Counted from the stretch's first letter, positions 17,753 through 25,108 are shown. The stretch: 64,000 bases of DNA from an uncultured Bacilli bacterium (GCA_934098565.1 CAKOON010000003.1:124001-188000); one strand, 5' to 3'. The notes: a model not told the origin generated them from the sequence alone. Numbers and translations are program-made.

Positions 17753-18982
17753 ATGAAGAAATTTGACAAAGATAAGTATTTGAAAAATTTAAATTTTAAA
17801 AGAAATTTGACCAAATATGGAAAATATTTTTACATTGGTGTTCCTTGTGTGTTGGCTGTGGTAGCAGGGTTTTATTTTGCTTATTCAAAGTTTACAGTTT
17901 CTAAGGATGTTGAAGTTGTTAAGACAACAGTTGGTGAGTTTATTCATGGTGATGTGGTAATTGGAGCTTATATAGATGGAAAATATTCTACTACAATTCC
18001 GGGTAAGAATGATGGTTATGCTGTAAAGAGTGTGTCTTGTGATAATAATGCTACTGGTTCTTGGGATAAGGATAAATGGGGTCTTACTTTAACTAATATG
18101 ACTAAGAGAACTAAATGTAATATTTATTTTGAGACCAAGAAGAATTCAGTAAATGACGTTATAAATGAAGCGGTAAATACAAATAGTAGTATGTTTGCTA
18201 GTGATGATGCTGCTAAAAATGTAAGGTATATAGGAGCTAATCCAAATAATTATGTATACTTTAACTGTAGTGATTATAATAATCAATCAGATAGTACCTG
18301 TGAAAAATGGCGAATAATCGGTGCATTTAACAATGTAACAAAAAGTGATGGTACAAAAGAAAATCTTGTTAAGATAATAAGAGATGAAAGTATTGGCAAT
18401 ATTGCTTGGGATAGTAATAATGTCAATGATTGGAGTACCGCAACATTACAACAAAACTTGAATAGTGGGACGTATTATACAACGACATTAAAAAATGATA
18501 CAACGAGAAATGCTATCGAAAGTGTCGTATGGAATTTAGGAGGTACAGATGCCTATAATACTTCAACGGCAAGTATGTTTTATACAGCAGAACGAGGAAC
18601 GACAGTATATAGTGGTAGACCAACAACATGGACAGGCAAGATAGGCTTAATGTATCCAAGTGATTATGGATATGCGACAGCCGGTGGCTCTACTACAAAT
18701 CGTGCAACGTGTTTATCAACTGTGTTATATAATTGGGATGGTTCTGGAGTTGCAGATTGCAAGAATAATGACTACTTATTTAAATCAAGCTACGTCCAAT
18801 GGACATTAGCGCCTAGCTCGGGCCTTGCCTTCAATGTGTTCAATGTCTATTCGAACGGCAATGTCGACTACGACGTTGCTTACGATGCTCGTGGTGTGCG
18901 TCCGGCGCTTTATCTGAAGTCTAGCATCTCCGTTGGTTCAGGTAATGGAACAAGTACGAGTCCATACAAATTGGAGATGTAG
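17753..18982 (+). CDS. DGR target: membrane-anchored surface protein with variable C-terminal domain
   Basis: The protein whose ligand-binding face is diversified by the retroelement. Residues 1-24 are basic, 26-44 form one membrane helix, and the rest should be extracellular. Residues 353-386 are the variable repeat, ending in GVRPALYL, a tail typical of the C-type-lectin or formylglycine-enzyme-like fold used by DGR targets. The final NGTSTSPYKLEM is constant. VR residues differ from the template only where template codons are AAY or ACT. Start ATG 17753 follows GAAGGG. Base composition is AT-rich except across the VR. The ligand is unknown; a role in surface recognition is inferred from the family. 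Confidence 0.9.
   Translation: MKKFDKDKYLKNLNFKRNLTKYGKYFYIGVPCVLAVVAGFYFAYSKFTVSKDVEVVKTTVGEFIHGDVVIGAYIDGKYSTTIPGKNDGYAVKSVSCDNNATGSWDKDKWGLTLTNMTKRTKCNIYFETKKNSVNDVINEAVNTNSSMFASDDAAKNVRYIGANPNNYVYFNCSDYNNQSDSTCEKWRIIGAFNNVTKSDGTKENLVKIIRDESIGNIAWDSNNVNDWSTATLQQNLNSGTYYTTTLKNDTTRNAIESVVWNLGGTDAYNTSTASMFYTAERGTTVYSGRPTTWTGKIGLMYPSDYGYATAGGSTTNRATCLSTVLYNWDGSGVADCKNNDYLFKSSYVQWTLAPSSGLAFNVFNVYSNGNVDYDVAYDARGVRPALYLKSSISVGSGNGTSTSPYKLEM
18809..18911 (+). repeat. Variable repeat (VR) of the diversity-generating retroelement
   Basis: 103 bp aligning without gaps to the template at 21055-21157. All 72 non-A template positions are identical; 16 of 31 template A positions differ (to G, T or C). 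Of 15 AAY codons in the template, 11 are altered and 4 retained; the single ACT became GCT. The last 19 bases, rich in G and C with no A, are identical and would serve as the initiation-of-mutagenic-homing region. Confidence 0.97.
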
Positions 18983-19004
18983 AAAACAGTAAACGATGAT
19001 TGAA

Positions 19005-19139
19005 CGGGCCGAATTTGCTTGGTTAAGACAAGCCGGCCCGCCGCAAAATTAGTTCGTGAAGAATGATAAGAGAATAAAAAGCGAATAAAGTCAAGGGGCT
19101 GATAAGTCCCTTGTAGGCGTTTTTGGGGCGTTAAGCCCC
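19005..19139. other. GC-rich hairpin cluster downstream of the variable repeat
   Basis: Three hairpins in otherwise AT-rich DNA. The first is CGGGCCG (19005-19011) with CGGCCCG (19034-19040), enclosing GCTTG / CAAGC. The second is CAAGGG / CCCTTG (19092-19113). The third is GGGGC / GCCCC (19125-19139). None has a T tract, so they are not ordinary terminators. In characterised DGRs a hairpin or cruciform just 3' of the VR promotes retrohoming; here the first lies 94 bp beyond the VR. The function is inferred. Confidence 0.5.
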
Positions 19140-19186
19140 CGAGGCCGATATAAAAATTGAATGCAAAGTATAAATTGTGAAATAGA

Positions 19187-19217
19187 AAGTCATAACTCAA
19201 ACAGTTATGGCTTTTTT
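19187..19217 (+). terminator. Terminator after the DGR target gene
   Basis: AAGTCATAACT / AGTTATGGCTT stem with a 5-nt loop, followed by six T. Confidence 0.8.
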
Positions 19218-19343
19218 GGAACAAAAAAGCAAAAAATTGCAAATTTTTTAAGAAATTTAGCATTTTTTGAAAAAAAATCGAGGGCGACTTCTAATAATAT
19301 ATATAGAGGGTAAAAATAATTCCTCTTAGAAAGGAGAAGAATT

Positions 19344-20303
19344 ATGACATATCAAGAAAGAAAAGCCCAAAATCCTGATTATCAAATATGTGCATTGAAA
19401 GATATAGCTTTTAAGGCCTTAGCTAAGAATAATAAGAAATTTTTTGAAATGCTAGCTGCCAACTTAATTGGCATTGACTATCGAACTTTAAAAGGTAGTT
19501 TATTTGTAGATACGGAGTTAAATGGAACCAATAAGGACGATAAGTTAATGGTTGCAGACTTAGTATTATGTATTCCAAATGTATTGATAATTAATTTTGA
19601 AGCTAACACGTATGAGTCAAATTCATTAGATTTGAAAAATACTTATTATACTTACAAGTTAACATTACATTATCAAAAGTCAGGGGAAACATATAATAAA
19701 ATTAATATTTATCAAATAAATTTTGATATAAAACATTTAAAATTTAATAAAAATGTTATTAATTGGTTTGTAACAATTGACCCCAATACCCATGAAGAAT
19801 TACCGGGAACACCTAAAATAATTCACGTAGACCTTGAAAATTATAAGAAAAATCCTTATAATGAAGACATAAGCGATTGGTTAAATAGAGCTTTTGGCTT
19901 ATTATTATCAACTAGTATCAAAGAGTCAAAAAGATTAGCTGGTAATAACCCAACCTTAAAGGAAGTGGCTGATTTTATGGAAAAGTTTTCAAGTAATATT
20001 GATAATTTAGCATATTTAGACGAACAAGAGGCTTTAATGAAGGCGTTTAGAACAGATGCTAAAATAGCAGAAGAAAAAGCGGCCAAAGCTGGTCTGGAAA
20101 AAGGCGAGAAGCTTGGAGTTAAAAAGGGTGAAAAAATTGGCTTGGAAAAAGGCGAAAAAATTGGCTTGGAAAAAGGCGAAAAAAATGGCAAGAGGAAAAA
20201 CGCAATAGAAAATGCGAAAAATGCTATTGCCCTTGGTTTGAAAAACGAGGATATATCAAAAATTACTGGTCTATCAATTGAAGAAATAGAAAATTTAAGA
20301 TAA
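19344..20303 (+). CDS. Rpn-like PD-(D/E)XK nuclease (recombination-promoting nuclease/putative transposase family)
   Basis: Rpn proteins are PD-(D/E)XK endonucleases that stimulate RecA-independent DNA movement and are often labelled transposases. The start (KDIAFKALAKNNKKFFEML) and the core with D72 (VADLVL) and E86-A-N88 (NFEAN) fit that family, though the last catalytic residue is Asn instead of Lys. The C-terminal 245-290 region is a run of EKGEKIGL-type repeats, usual in this family. ATG 19344 follows AAAGGAG. The gene lies between the DGR target and template repeat, on the same strand, with its own terminator. Whether it is cargo or a participant in homing is unknown. Confidence 0.8.
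   Translation: MTYQERKAQNPDYQICALKDIAFKALAKNNKKFFEMLAANLIGIDYRTLKGSLFVDTELNGTNKDDKLMVADLVLCIPNVLIINFEANTYESNSLDLKNTYYTYKLTLHYQKSGETYNKINIYQINFDIKHLKFNKNVINWFVTIDPNTHEELPGTPKIIHVDLENYKKNPYNEDISDWLNRAFGLLLSTSIKESKRLAGNNPTLKEVADFMEKFSSNIDNLAYLDEQEALMKAFRTDAKIAEEKAAKAGLEKGEKLGVKKGEKIGLEKGEKIGLEKGEKNGKRKNAIENAKNAIALGLKNEDISKITGLSIEEIENLR
20091..20186 (+). repeat. Four 24-bp tandem repeats within the Rpn-like gene
   Basis: Units at 20091, 20115, 20139 and 20163 of the form GGCTTGGAAAAAGGCGAAAA plus four bases, encoding the GLEKGEKI octapeptide. Units three and four are nearly identical, suggesting recent slippage. Confidence 0.85.
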
Positions 20304-20311
20304 TAATTACA

Positions 20312-20346
20312 AAGACTTATTAGATAATTTCTAGTAGGTCTTTTTT
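20312..20346 (+). terminator. Terminator of the Rpn-like gene
   Basis: AAGACTTATTAG pairs with CTAGTAGGTCTT using G-U wobbles, then six T. Confidence 0.75.
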
Positions 20347-20524
20347 AGTTCTAAAAGCCTACCATTTAGGTAGGACTAAAATAGTTGTCAGGTTTTAAAA
20401 CTAGTTTAGAACCATCTATATTATCTCTTTAGGGATAAACCCAAGGTTTAATCTTGTTTCCAATCTATTTAATAGACTACTAAAATTTAGTTACTTCTTA
20501 AATTAACAGCTATAACCGTTAATT

Positions 20525-20690
20525 ACTAGTGACATAGAAATATTCTATCGTAGTAGGAAGCTGGGCGGGCACCATTCCAGTTAGTGGCGTTCCCCCATTG
20601 GTTGAGATATCCGGCGGAGTTCTCATTCCACTCATTAGCATTGCCGCCAGTCGCCCAGAAATTCGACGGACGGTAATGAACAGTCTAAGT
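20525..20690 (-). pseudogene. Minus-strand AAY-rich segment: second template repeat or relict variable domain
   Basis: On the minus strand 20673-20556 reads RPSNFWATGGNANEWNENSA and then GYLNQWGNATNWNGARPAS, closing at TAG 20525-20527. It is rich in AAC/AAT codons, unusually GC-rich at other positions, and ends NGARPA, parallel to the NGVRPA end of the template at 21055. An in-frame stop and the lack of a start upstream rule out an intact gene. It therefore looks like a template repeat for another target or a broken target gene. The remaining gene-free DNA 20347-21054 holds a hairpin CCTACC / GGTAGG near 20357-20374 and scraps of broken frames. Confidence 0.5.
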
Positions 20691-21054
20691 CTTATGGATT
20701 AAACCTGAAGATTACTCTTCAACTTAATTATAGTCCAAAAATTAAAAAATATGTAAAAGTTATCAATTTTATTTGAAAAAAATAAAATGGAATTGATAGA
20801 TGAAAAAATTCATTTTAACATATCATATTTTTAATAAAGATAAAAAATTAGTAAAATTTAAAACTGGGGTTGATTTTTAAGATGAAAATTGATACCATGG
20901 AGTTAAGTTTTAAGTTGGTAGAATAATTATGAGTTAAAGAAGAATTTTATACTAAGATGAATAAAAAAATAGATAAAATATATTTAACGAAAGGAATTAA
21001 TACTTTAGAAACTAATCCAGTTTTATAAACTGGGATAGGGAAATTGCTTTCAAA

Positions 21055-21157
21055 GCGCCTAACTCGGGCAATGCCAACAATGTGTTCAATGTCAATTCGA
21101 ACGGCAATGTCAACAACAACAATGCTAACAATACTAATGGTGTGCGTCCGGCGCTTT
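21055..21157 (+). repeat. Template repeat (TR) of the diversity-generating retroelement
   Basis: Non-coding copy of the target's variable repeat. In the target frame it would read APNSGNANNVFNVNSNGNV and so on, with 15 AAY codons. All 31 adenines lie in these and one ACT codon; no adenine occurs elsewhere in the 103 bp. It is on the same strand as, and 154 bp upstream of, the accessory and reverse transcriptase genes. Confidence 0.97.
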
Positions 21158-21233
21158 TGGGTAGCTCCAATGTATTATGTTTATATGGTTACGGCTATAT
21201 AAGAGAAGCAATGGAACAGTGATTTTCCTTGAC

Positions 21234-21300
21234 GAAAAGTCTAAAGATAGAGTATGTACGAAAATTCCTACGGGACTTTTCTAATGGCATACTATTTTTT
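21234..21300 (+). promoter_or_regulatory. Alternative-fold attenuator-like element between TR and the DGR operon
   Basis: GAAAAGTC (21234-21241) can pair with GACTTTTC (21274-21281). Alternatively AGTATG (21251-21256) pairs with CATACT (21288-21293), with GAAAA / TTTTC inside it, and this is followed by six T. The second fold looks like a terminator and the first excludes its inner stem, so template RNA and downstream mRNA could be separated here. Read by eye only. Confidence 0.45.
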
Positions 21301-21311
21301 ATGCAGTAAAA

Positions 21312-21692
21312 ATGAAAAAATTAGAATTACAAAAACAGGGGATATTTGTTAATGCTTATGATGAGAGTGCAATTATTTTACATAATATTCTTGATTATAA
21401 ATTAGTAGAACAAGATAAAATTTATAAAGTTGGTTTTCCAGAGAGTACTTTACCAAAAGTCTTAAACACTTTAGAAGAGAAAAAAATATCATATGTCTAC
21501 TATGGGGTTAATAGAACAATTATAGAAGAAAGAGATTTTAAAAGACTAAATAAATTTAATGCTGAATTTACAAAAGCTAGTAGAAGACAAGAAATAGATA
21601 TGAAAGCTAATCTAATATATACAAAGATAAAGAGATTAAAAAGTGATGAATTGGATATATTTTTAGATAAGGTTTTAGAATGTCTGAAATAA
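21312..21692 (+). CDS. DGR accessory: MutS domain I-like protein
   Basis: The 126-residue protein resembles the N-terminal mismatch-recognition domain of MutS (MutS_I): FVNAYDESAIILHNIL, then KVGFPESTLPKVLNTLEEKK, equivalent to FYEAFGEDA and the GFP-to-VA strand-helix unit. It lacks the clamp and ATPase domains. MutS-like small proteins have been reported next to some DGR reverse transcriptases. It opens the operon 154 bp after the template repeat. No good Shine-Dalgarno is seen before ATG 21312. It overlaps the next gene by 13 bases. Role unknown; nucleic-acid binding is the plausible guess. Confidence 0.7.
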   Translation: MKKLELQKQGIFVNAYDESAIILHNILDYKLVEQDKIYKVGFPESTLPKVLNTLEEKKISYVYYGVNRTIIEERDFKRLNKFNAEFTKASRRQEIDMKANLIYTKIKRLKSDELDIFLDKVLECLK

Positions 21693-22042
21693 GAAATAAA
21701 GAGTTCTTAATTCTAAGTAAATCTAAAGAATTGTTATTTGATTTAGATGATATATTAGAAAATGTACCCAGGAAAGATTTTTATTATAAAGATAAGATTA
21801 AAGAGTATTATAATGAATTAATTTATAGTATTTTAATGATTAATAATCTAAGTGGGAGTAGTAAAGTTAAGAACACTTATTTTAGTAAAATATTTACAGA
21901 CGTATCTTTGATAGATATGTATATTGAAAGATTATATAAGAAACAATATATAGCTGAGTCAACAACGAAAAAAATTATTGTAAAATTAACGGAAATAAAC
22001 AAAATGTGTAGTGTCTGGAGAAAAAATAGTGAAGAAAGTTAA
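21680..22042 (+). CDS. avd: Avd-like accessory variability determinant (four-helix bundle)
   Basis: Avd forms a basic pentameric helical barrel that binds the DGR reverse transcriptase and template RNA. The 120-residue product is wholly helical. It ends in KKIIVKLTEINKMCSVWRKN, closely resembling the last helix of Avd proteins (LxEIxRMxxxW). Position directly before the reverse transcriptase, overlapping it by 14 bases, matches the classic order avd-rt. The assignment relies on this helix pattern and context; overall identity to known Avd is probably low. Confidence 0.82.
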   Translation: MSEIRNKEFLILSKSKELLFDLDDILENVPRKDFYYKDKIKEYYNELIYSILMINNLSGSSKVKNTYFSKIFTDVSLIDMYIERLYKKQYIAESTTKKIIVKLTEINKMCSVWRKNSEES

Positions 22043-23090
22043 TATCAATGATTTAGATAGTATTTATAATGATATTAGGTCAAACATTAAGAATAAAAAA
22101 CGAGTTTATGAATTTGAAAAATATAAGTTGGAGTATTTGCAAGTGGCTTGTGATATGCTAAATAATAAGTGCTATGATGGCGGAACTTATAACATCTTTA
22201 TAATTTATGAGCCAAAGTTAAGAGTAATAATGAGTCAGAAGATTTTGGATAAAATTGTTAATCATTATATTACGAGGACTATTCTTATTCCGAAAATGGA
22301 TAAGTACTTGGCAAAAGAGAATACAGCAACTAGGAAAAATATGGGTTATACTTATGCTATTAATTTACTAAAAAAAGCAATTGAATATTATAAACGTTAT
22401 CCAGTGTTTTATTTTTTAAAGATGGATATTAGAAAGTATTTTTATAATATTGACCATCAAGTCTTAAAAGATTTAATAAGACCATATTTAGATGATGATG
22501 AGTATGATTTAATGTGTAATGTTTTAGATAGTACTAACAGGTCTTACATCAATAGAATTATTAAGTATATAAGTGAAAAGTATCATGAGGATTTACCTAT
22601 CTATGAATTTGATAAGGGCTTACCAATAGGTAATATGACAAGTCAGTTTTTAGCGGTATTTTACTTGTATAAGTTACACCACTATATTAAGAATAATCTA
22701 CATATTAAGTATTTTATTGTTTATATGGATGATTATGTTTTACTTCATCAAGATAAAGAATATCTTAAATATTGTTTAAAAATAATTGAAGATAAGATAA
22801 CAAATGATTATCATTTAACACTTAATAAAAATAAGACTATGATTGTTAAAAGTACACAAGGGATTAATTTTTTAGGATATCATTTCTTTGTTAAAGATAA
22901 GAAGACAATTATTAAAATAACGAAAGCTAGTAAAAAGAAATTATGTAAAGGTCTTAGGAGAAATATTTATATGTATAGTAATAATTATATTAATTATCAG
23001 AAGTTATTTAGTAGTGTTGAAAATTATGCAAATAGTTATAGCTATGTAAGTCCAAAAAAAGTTAAGGAGATTATAGAAAGAATTATATAA
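22029..23090 (+). CDS. Diversity-generating retroelement reverse transcriptase
   Basis: Copies the template RNA with errors opposite adenines to give mutated cDNA. The palm domain shows the first catalytic Asp in FLKMDIRKYF (D133), the DGR-diagnostic LPIGNMTSQ (residues 198-206; SQ where most other RTs have SP), and YMDD (232-235). NFLGYHFF follows, as in group-II-like RTs. The 353-residue length fits DGR RTs, which lack a maturase or endonuclease domain. GTG 22029 is chosen over GTG 22011 because GGAG lies 8 bases ahead. It overlaps avd by 14 bases and the next gene by one (TAATG). Confidence 0.96.
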   Translation: MKKVNINDLDSIYNDIRSNIKNKKRVYEFEKYKLEYLQVACDMLNNKCYDGGTYNIFIIYEPKLRVIMSQKILDKIVNHYITRTILIPKMDKYLAKENTATRKNMGYTYAINLLKKAIEYYKRYPVFYFLKMDIRKYFYNIDHQVLKDLIRPYLDDDEYDLMCNVLDSTNRSYINRIIKYISEKYHEDLPIYEFDKGLPIGNMTSQFLAVFYLYKLHHYIKNNLHIKYFIVYMDDYVLLHQDKEYLKYCLKIIEDKITNDYHLTLNKNKTMIVKSTQGINFLGYHFFVKDKKTIIKITKASKKKLCKGLRRNIYMYSNNYINYQKLFSSVENYANSYSYVSPKKVKEIIERII

Positions 23091-23356
23091 TGGAGAGATA
23101 TCGCGTTACAAAGTTTTTTTATAAAGATTATTTGTTGTATATTAAGAAAAAAGGAAAGTATCATTTATATGGAGATGATTTGAAGATTAAGGATTATTTT
23201 AATTTGAAGAAGTATCATTTGAATAGTTTAAAATTAGATAATTTAGAAATCTTAGAAGAGAAGAAGTTTACGGATAATAGATATAAAGAACTTTATTGTA
23301 AAATGATAGTAATTGAGGCGATTAAACGGTATGTTAGTCGTAGTAGAGTTAATTGA
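23090..23356 (+). CDS. Small basic protein coupled to the DGR reverse transcriptase
   Basis: An 88-residue, lysine- and tyrosine-rich protein I do not recognise. Its ATG shares one base with the RT stop (TAATG), so it is almost certainly translated through RT termination. The basic charge (pattern FFYKDYLLYIKKKGKYHLYG) suggests nucleic-acid contact. It is not an HRDC domain as far as can be seen. It is the last gene of the DGR operon, followed by a terminator. It may be an uncharacterised DGR accessory factor or a split-off RT C-terminal region. Confidence 0.7.
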   Translation: MERYRVTKFFYKDYLLYIKKKGKYHLYGDDLKIKDYFNLKKYHLNSLKLDNLEILEEKKFTDNRYKELYCKMIVIEAIKRYVSRSRVN

Positions 23357-23379
23357 GGGAGCTTTCTGGGCTCTTTTTG
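23357..23379 (+). terminator. Terminator of the DGR operon
   Basis: GGAGC / GCTCT hairpin with a 7-nt loop followed by five T. Confidence 0.6.
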
Positions 23380-23395
23380 AATTTTAGATTTAAAT

Positions 23396-23415
23396 AAAAA
23401 GCCTCCGGTGGGGGC
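23396..23415 (-). terminator. Terminator of the kinase-HIRAN pair
   Basis: On the minus strand GCCCCC / GGAGGC with a 3-nt loop, followed by five T; it sits four bases beyond the HIRAN gene stop. Confidence 0.65.
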
Positions 23416-23419
23416 ATTA

Positions 23420-24100
23420 TTATACGTTAAGAATTAGTTTAACATTTGCAGTAATATTTTCGTCATTTAAGTTTGACTCCAAGTTTAAACTTTTAATCAT
23501 TGCTGAGTATTCAATTCCTTGATTTAATTTTTCTAATAGTTCTTGGCAATAATATCTAGGAACGTAACCTAAGTGATATTCTTTATTGTTTTCTTTAAAA
23601 ATAATCTTAATAGCATTTTTATCGCTTGGGTTGGTAGGCTCTGGTTTTAAATATAATTTTTTATTGATTTCAAGTAGTTTTTTACATTTTTTAATATCTT
23701 TGCAGTGACTTGTACCAGCTACGTCGAACTCGATTTTGGCTGGGTCAAATGCGGGAACAAATTCATAATTATCTGTAATTGTTCTTCCTCTTGTAGCTTT
23801 TAGAATTTCAAAATTATCTGAGTCTTTTTCTAGATTATAGCAGTTAAGAATTTCTAAGTAATCTGGTCTGGTCTCATTAGGAAGTCTTGTTAGTATGTTT
23901 GGAAATAGAGTTTGACTTTCGTAAATTTTAGTTAAATCTTCAAATCCTGGAAAATATTTGTAACCTGCTTTTCTTGCGTCGTCTAATTCTGGGTTAACAT
24001 AGTTAAATTTATATTCATTTTTTTCTTTAGTTAGAATTCCGATTTTATATCTTCTTCTGGAAGTTGGTTCTTTCCAAATTAACCATAATTGATTTTTCAT
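23420..24100 (-). CDS. HIRAN-domain protein paired with a HipA-like kinase
   Basis: HIRAN domains bind DNA ends or ssDNA and occur with helicases, nucleases and some HipA-type kinases. The C-terminal half (about 118-215) has the HIRAN signature: VAGTSHC, LKPEPTNPSDKNAIKI, then YHLGYVPRYY. The N-terminal about 110 residues (LWLIWKEPTSRRRYKIGILT) are not recognised but resemble the start of other kinase-linked partner proteins. ATG 24100 follows GAGGTGG. It lies 12 bp behind the kinase gene in the same orientation, and the two probably form one unit. An antitoxin-like or DNA-sensing role is inference. Confidence 0.78.
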   Translation of the reverse strand: MKNQLWLIWKEPTSRRRYKIGILTKEKNEYKFNYVNPELDDARKAGYKYFPGFEDLTKIYESQTLFPNILTRLPNETRPDYLEILNCYNLEKDSDNFEILKATRGRTITDNYEFVPAFDPAKIEFDVAGTSHCKDIKKCKKLLEINKKLYLKPEPTNPSDKNAIKIIFKENNKEYHLGYVPRYYCQELLEKLNQGIEYSAMIKSLNLESNLNDENITANVKLILNV

Positions 24101-24112
24101 TATCCACCTCTT

Positions 24113-24967
24113 CTATTTTATACTTAATAATATGTCTCTTCTTTTAATTAGATATTGTATTATATATTTTTTATGTTCGCTAGTCAATAATTCGTCTGGT
24201 ATTTGTAAGACGATTTTCTCTATTATTTTATCAGTTAAAATCGTTAATTTTTTAATTTCAGCAGTCGTTTCTATAGGATAGTTATCAAATAAATATTGGA
24301 TTAGTTCAAAATGCTTATACTTATCTTTATTGTTTTCTTTAAATATTATGGTTTTGCTTCTTGAAATATATGCGTCAAAGTTTTTAGTACCATCATAATA
24401 TTTTTGAAAATTTATTGGATTTTTAAATTCTCTTAATAGACTGTCTCCATTATCATACAATGGAGAAATATAATACTTTCCTTCTTTTTCTGTAATTCCC
24501 CAGTTTTCTTCATGTCTATCTTGTTCGCCTATTAAAGCGTCAAAGACCATTATTCTAATAAAATTTTGAAACAAATTTGGACTTATATCATCAAGAACTG
24601 TTTTAATATTAGAAATTGTATAAAAATTTTGTCTTTGACGTGAGTCTTTATTTAGGTAAGCAACTATATCGGTGTGAGGTGCAGTAAAACGGTTAGAAAA
24701 ATAATAGTTTAAAACGCCTATTTTACCATCTTCATCATAAGCTAAGTCAATTTTGGCACAATCAAAACCGAGTGCTTTTGCTAGTTCATATGCCATTTTT
24801 TCTGAACAAGCCTCACTGCAAATATAATCTTCTCTTTCATATTTAAACATAGCGATTTCATTTTCTTTAGTTATGGCTAGTAACTTTTTTCTTGAACCTC
24901 GTACGATTGGGGCGCTTTGAATAAAGTTGAAATCAGTTCCAACTCTTTTGATTTTGTATTTTTTCAT
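24113..24967 (-). CDS. HipA/CtkA-like serine/threonine kinase
   Basis: HipA-type kinases phosphorylate cellular targets such as aminoacyl-tRNA synthetases and often act as toxins. The 284-residue protein keeps the kinase core: DRHEENWG (catalytic D150, metal-binding N155) and LYDNGDS (DFG-equivalent D172), with K42 a candidate ATP-contacting lysine. The N-terminal subdomain of full HipA (about 440 residues) is missing, as in compact CtkA/HipT forms. ATG 24967 is preferred over TTG 24970 because GGTAGG is 6 bases ahead. No HipB-like repressor adjoins; the HIRAN gene is the only partner. Confidence 0.82.
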   Translation of the reverse strand: MKKYKIKRVGTDFNFIQSAPIVRGSRKKLLAITKENEIAMFKYEREDYICSEACSEKMAYELAKALGFDCAKIDLAYDEDGKIGVLNYYFSNRFTAPHTDIVAYLNKDSRQRQNFYTISNIKTVLDDISPNLFQNFIRIMVFDALIGEQDRHEENWGITEKEGKYYISPLYDNGDSLLREFKNPINFQKYYDGTKNFDAYISRSKTIIFKENNKDKYKHFELIQYLFDNYPIETTAEIKKLTILTDKIIEKIVLQIPDELLTSEHKKYIIQYLIKRRDILLSIK

Positions 24968-25108
24968 CAAAAACCTACCTACTTTTGTAATTCTAATATA
25001 GTAATTATAGCATAAAATTTCCTAGGTATGATGAATATTTCGTTAATATTAGTTGAAGTTATAGATAAAAATAAAGATTTTCTCATCATTATTATTTGGT
25101 GTTTGTGA

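Noticed and set aside
18910..19263. 117-codon open frame on the minus strand
   Set aside because: It runs antisense through the end of the DGR target, its terminator and the GC-rich hairpins, has no ribosome binding site and no protein-like pattern.
19344..20303. Insertion sequence around the Rpn-like gene
   Set aside because: No terminal inverted repeats or target-site duplications could be found at its borders, so a mobile-element call is not supported even though the family is often named transposase.
20701..21000. Short broken frames between the minus-strand segment and the template repeat
   Set aside because: Fragments such as MKKFILTYHIFNKDKK stop after about 25 codons and change frame; too little is left to name a gene or even a pseudogene.
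17753..25000. Prophage carrying the DGR
   Set aside because: No capsid, terminase, portal, tail, lysis or integrase genes are present; the DGR appears chromosomal.
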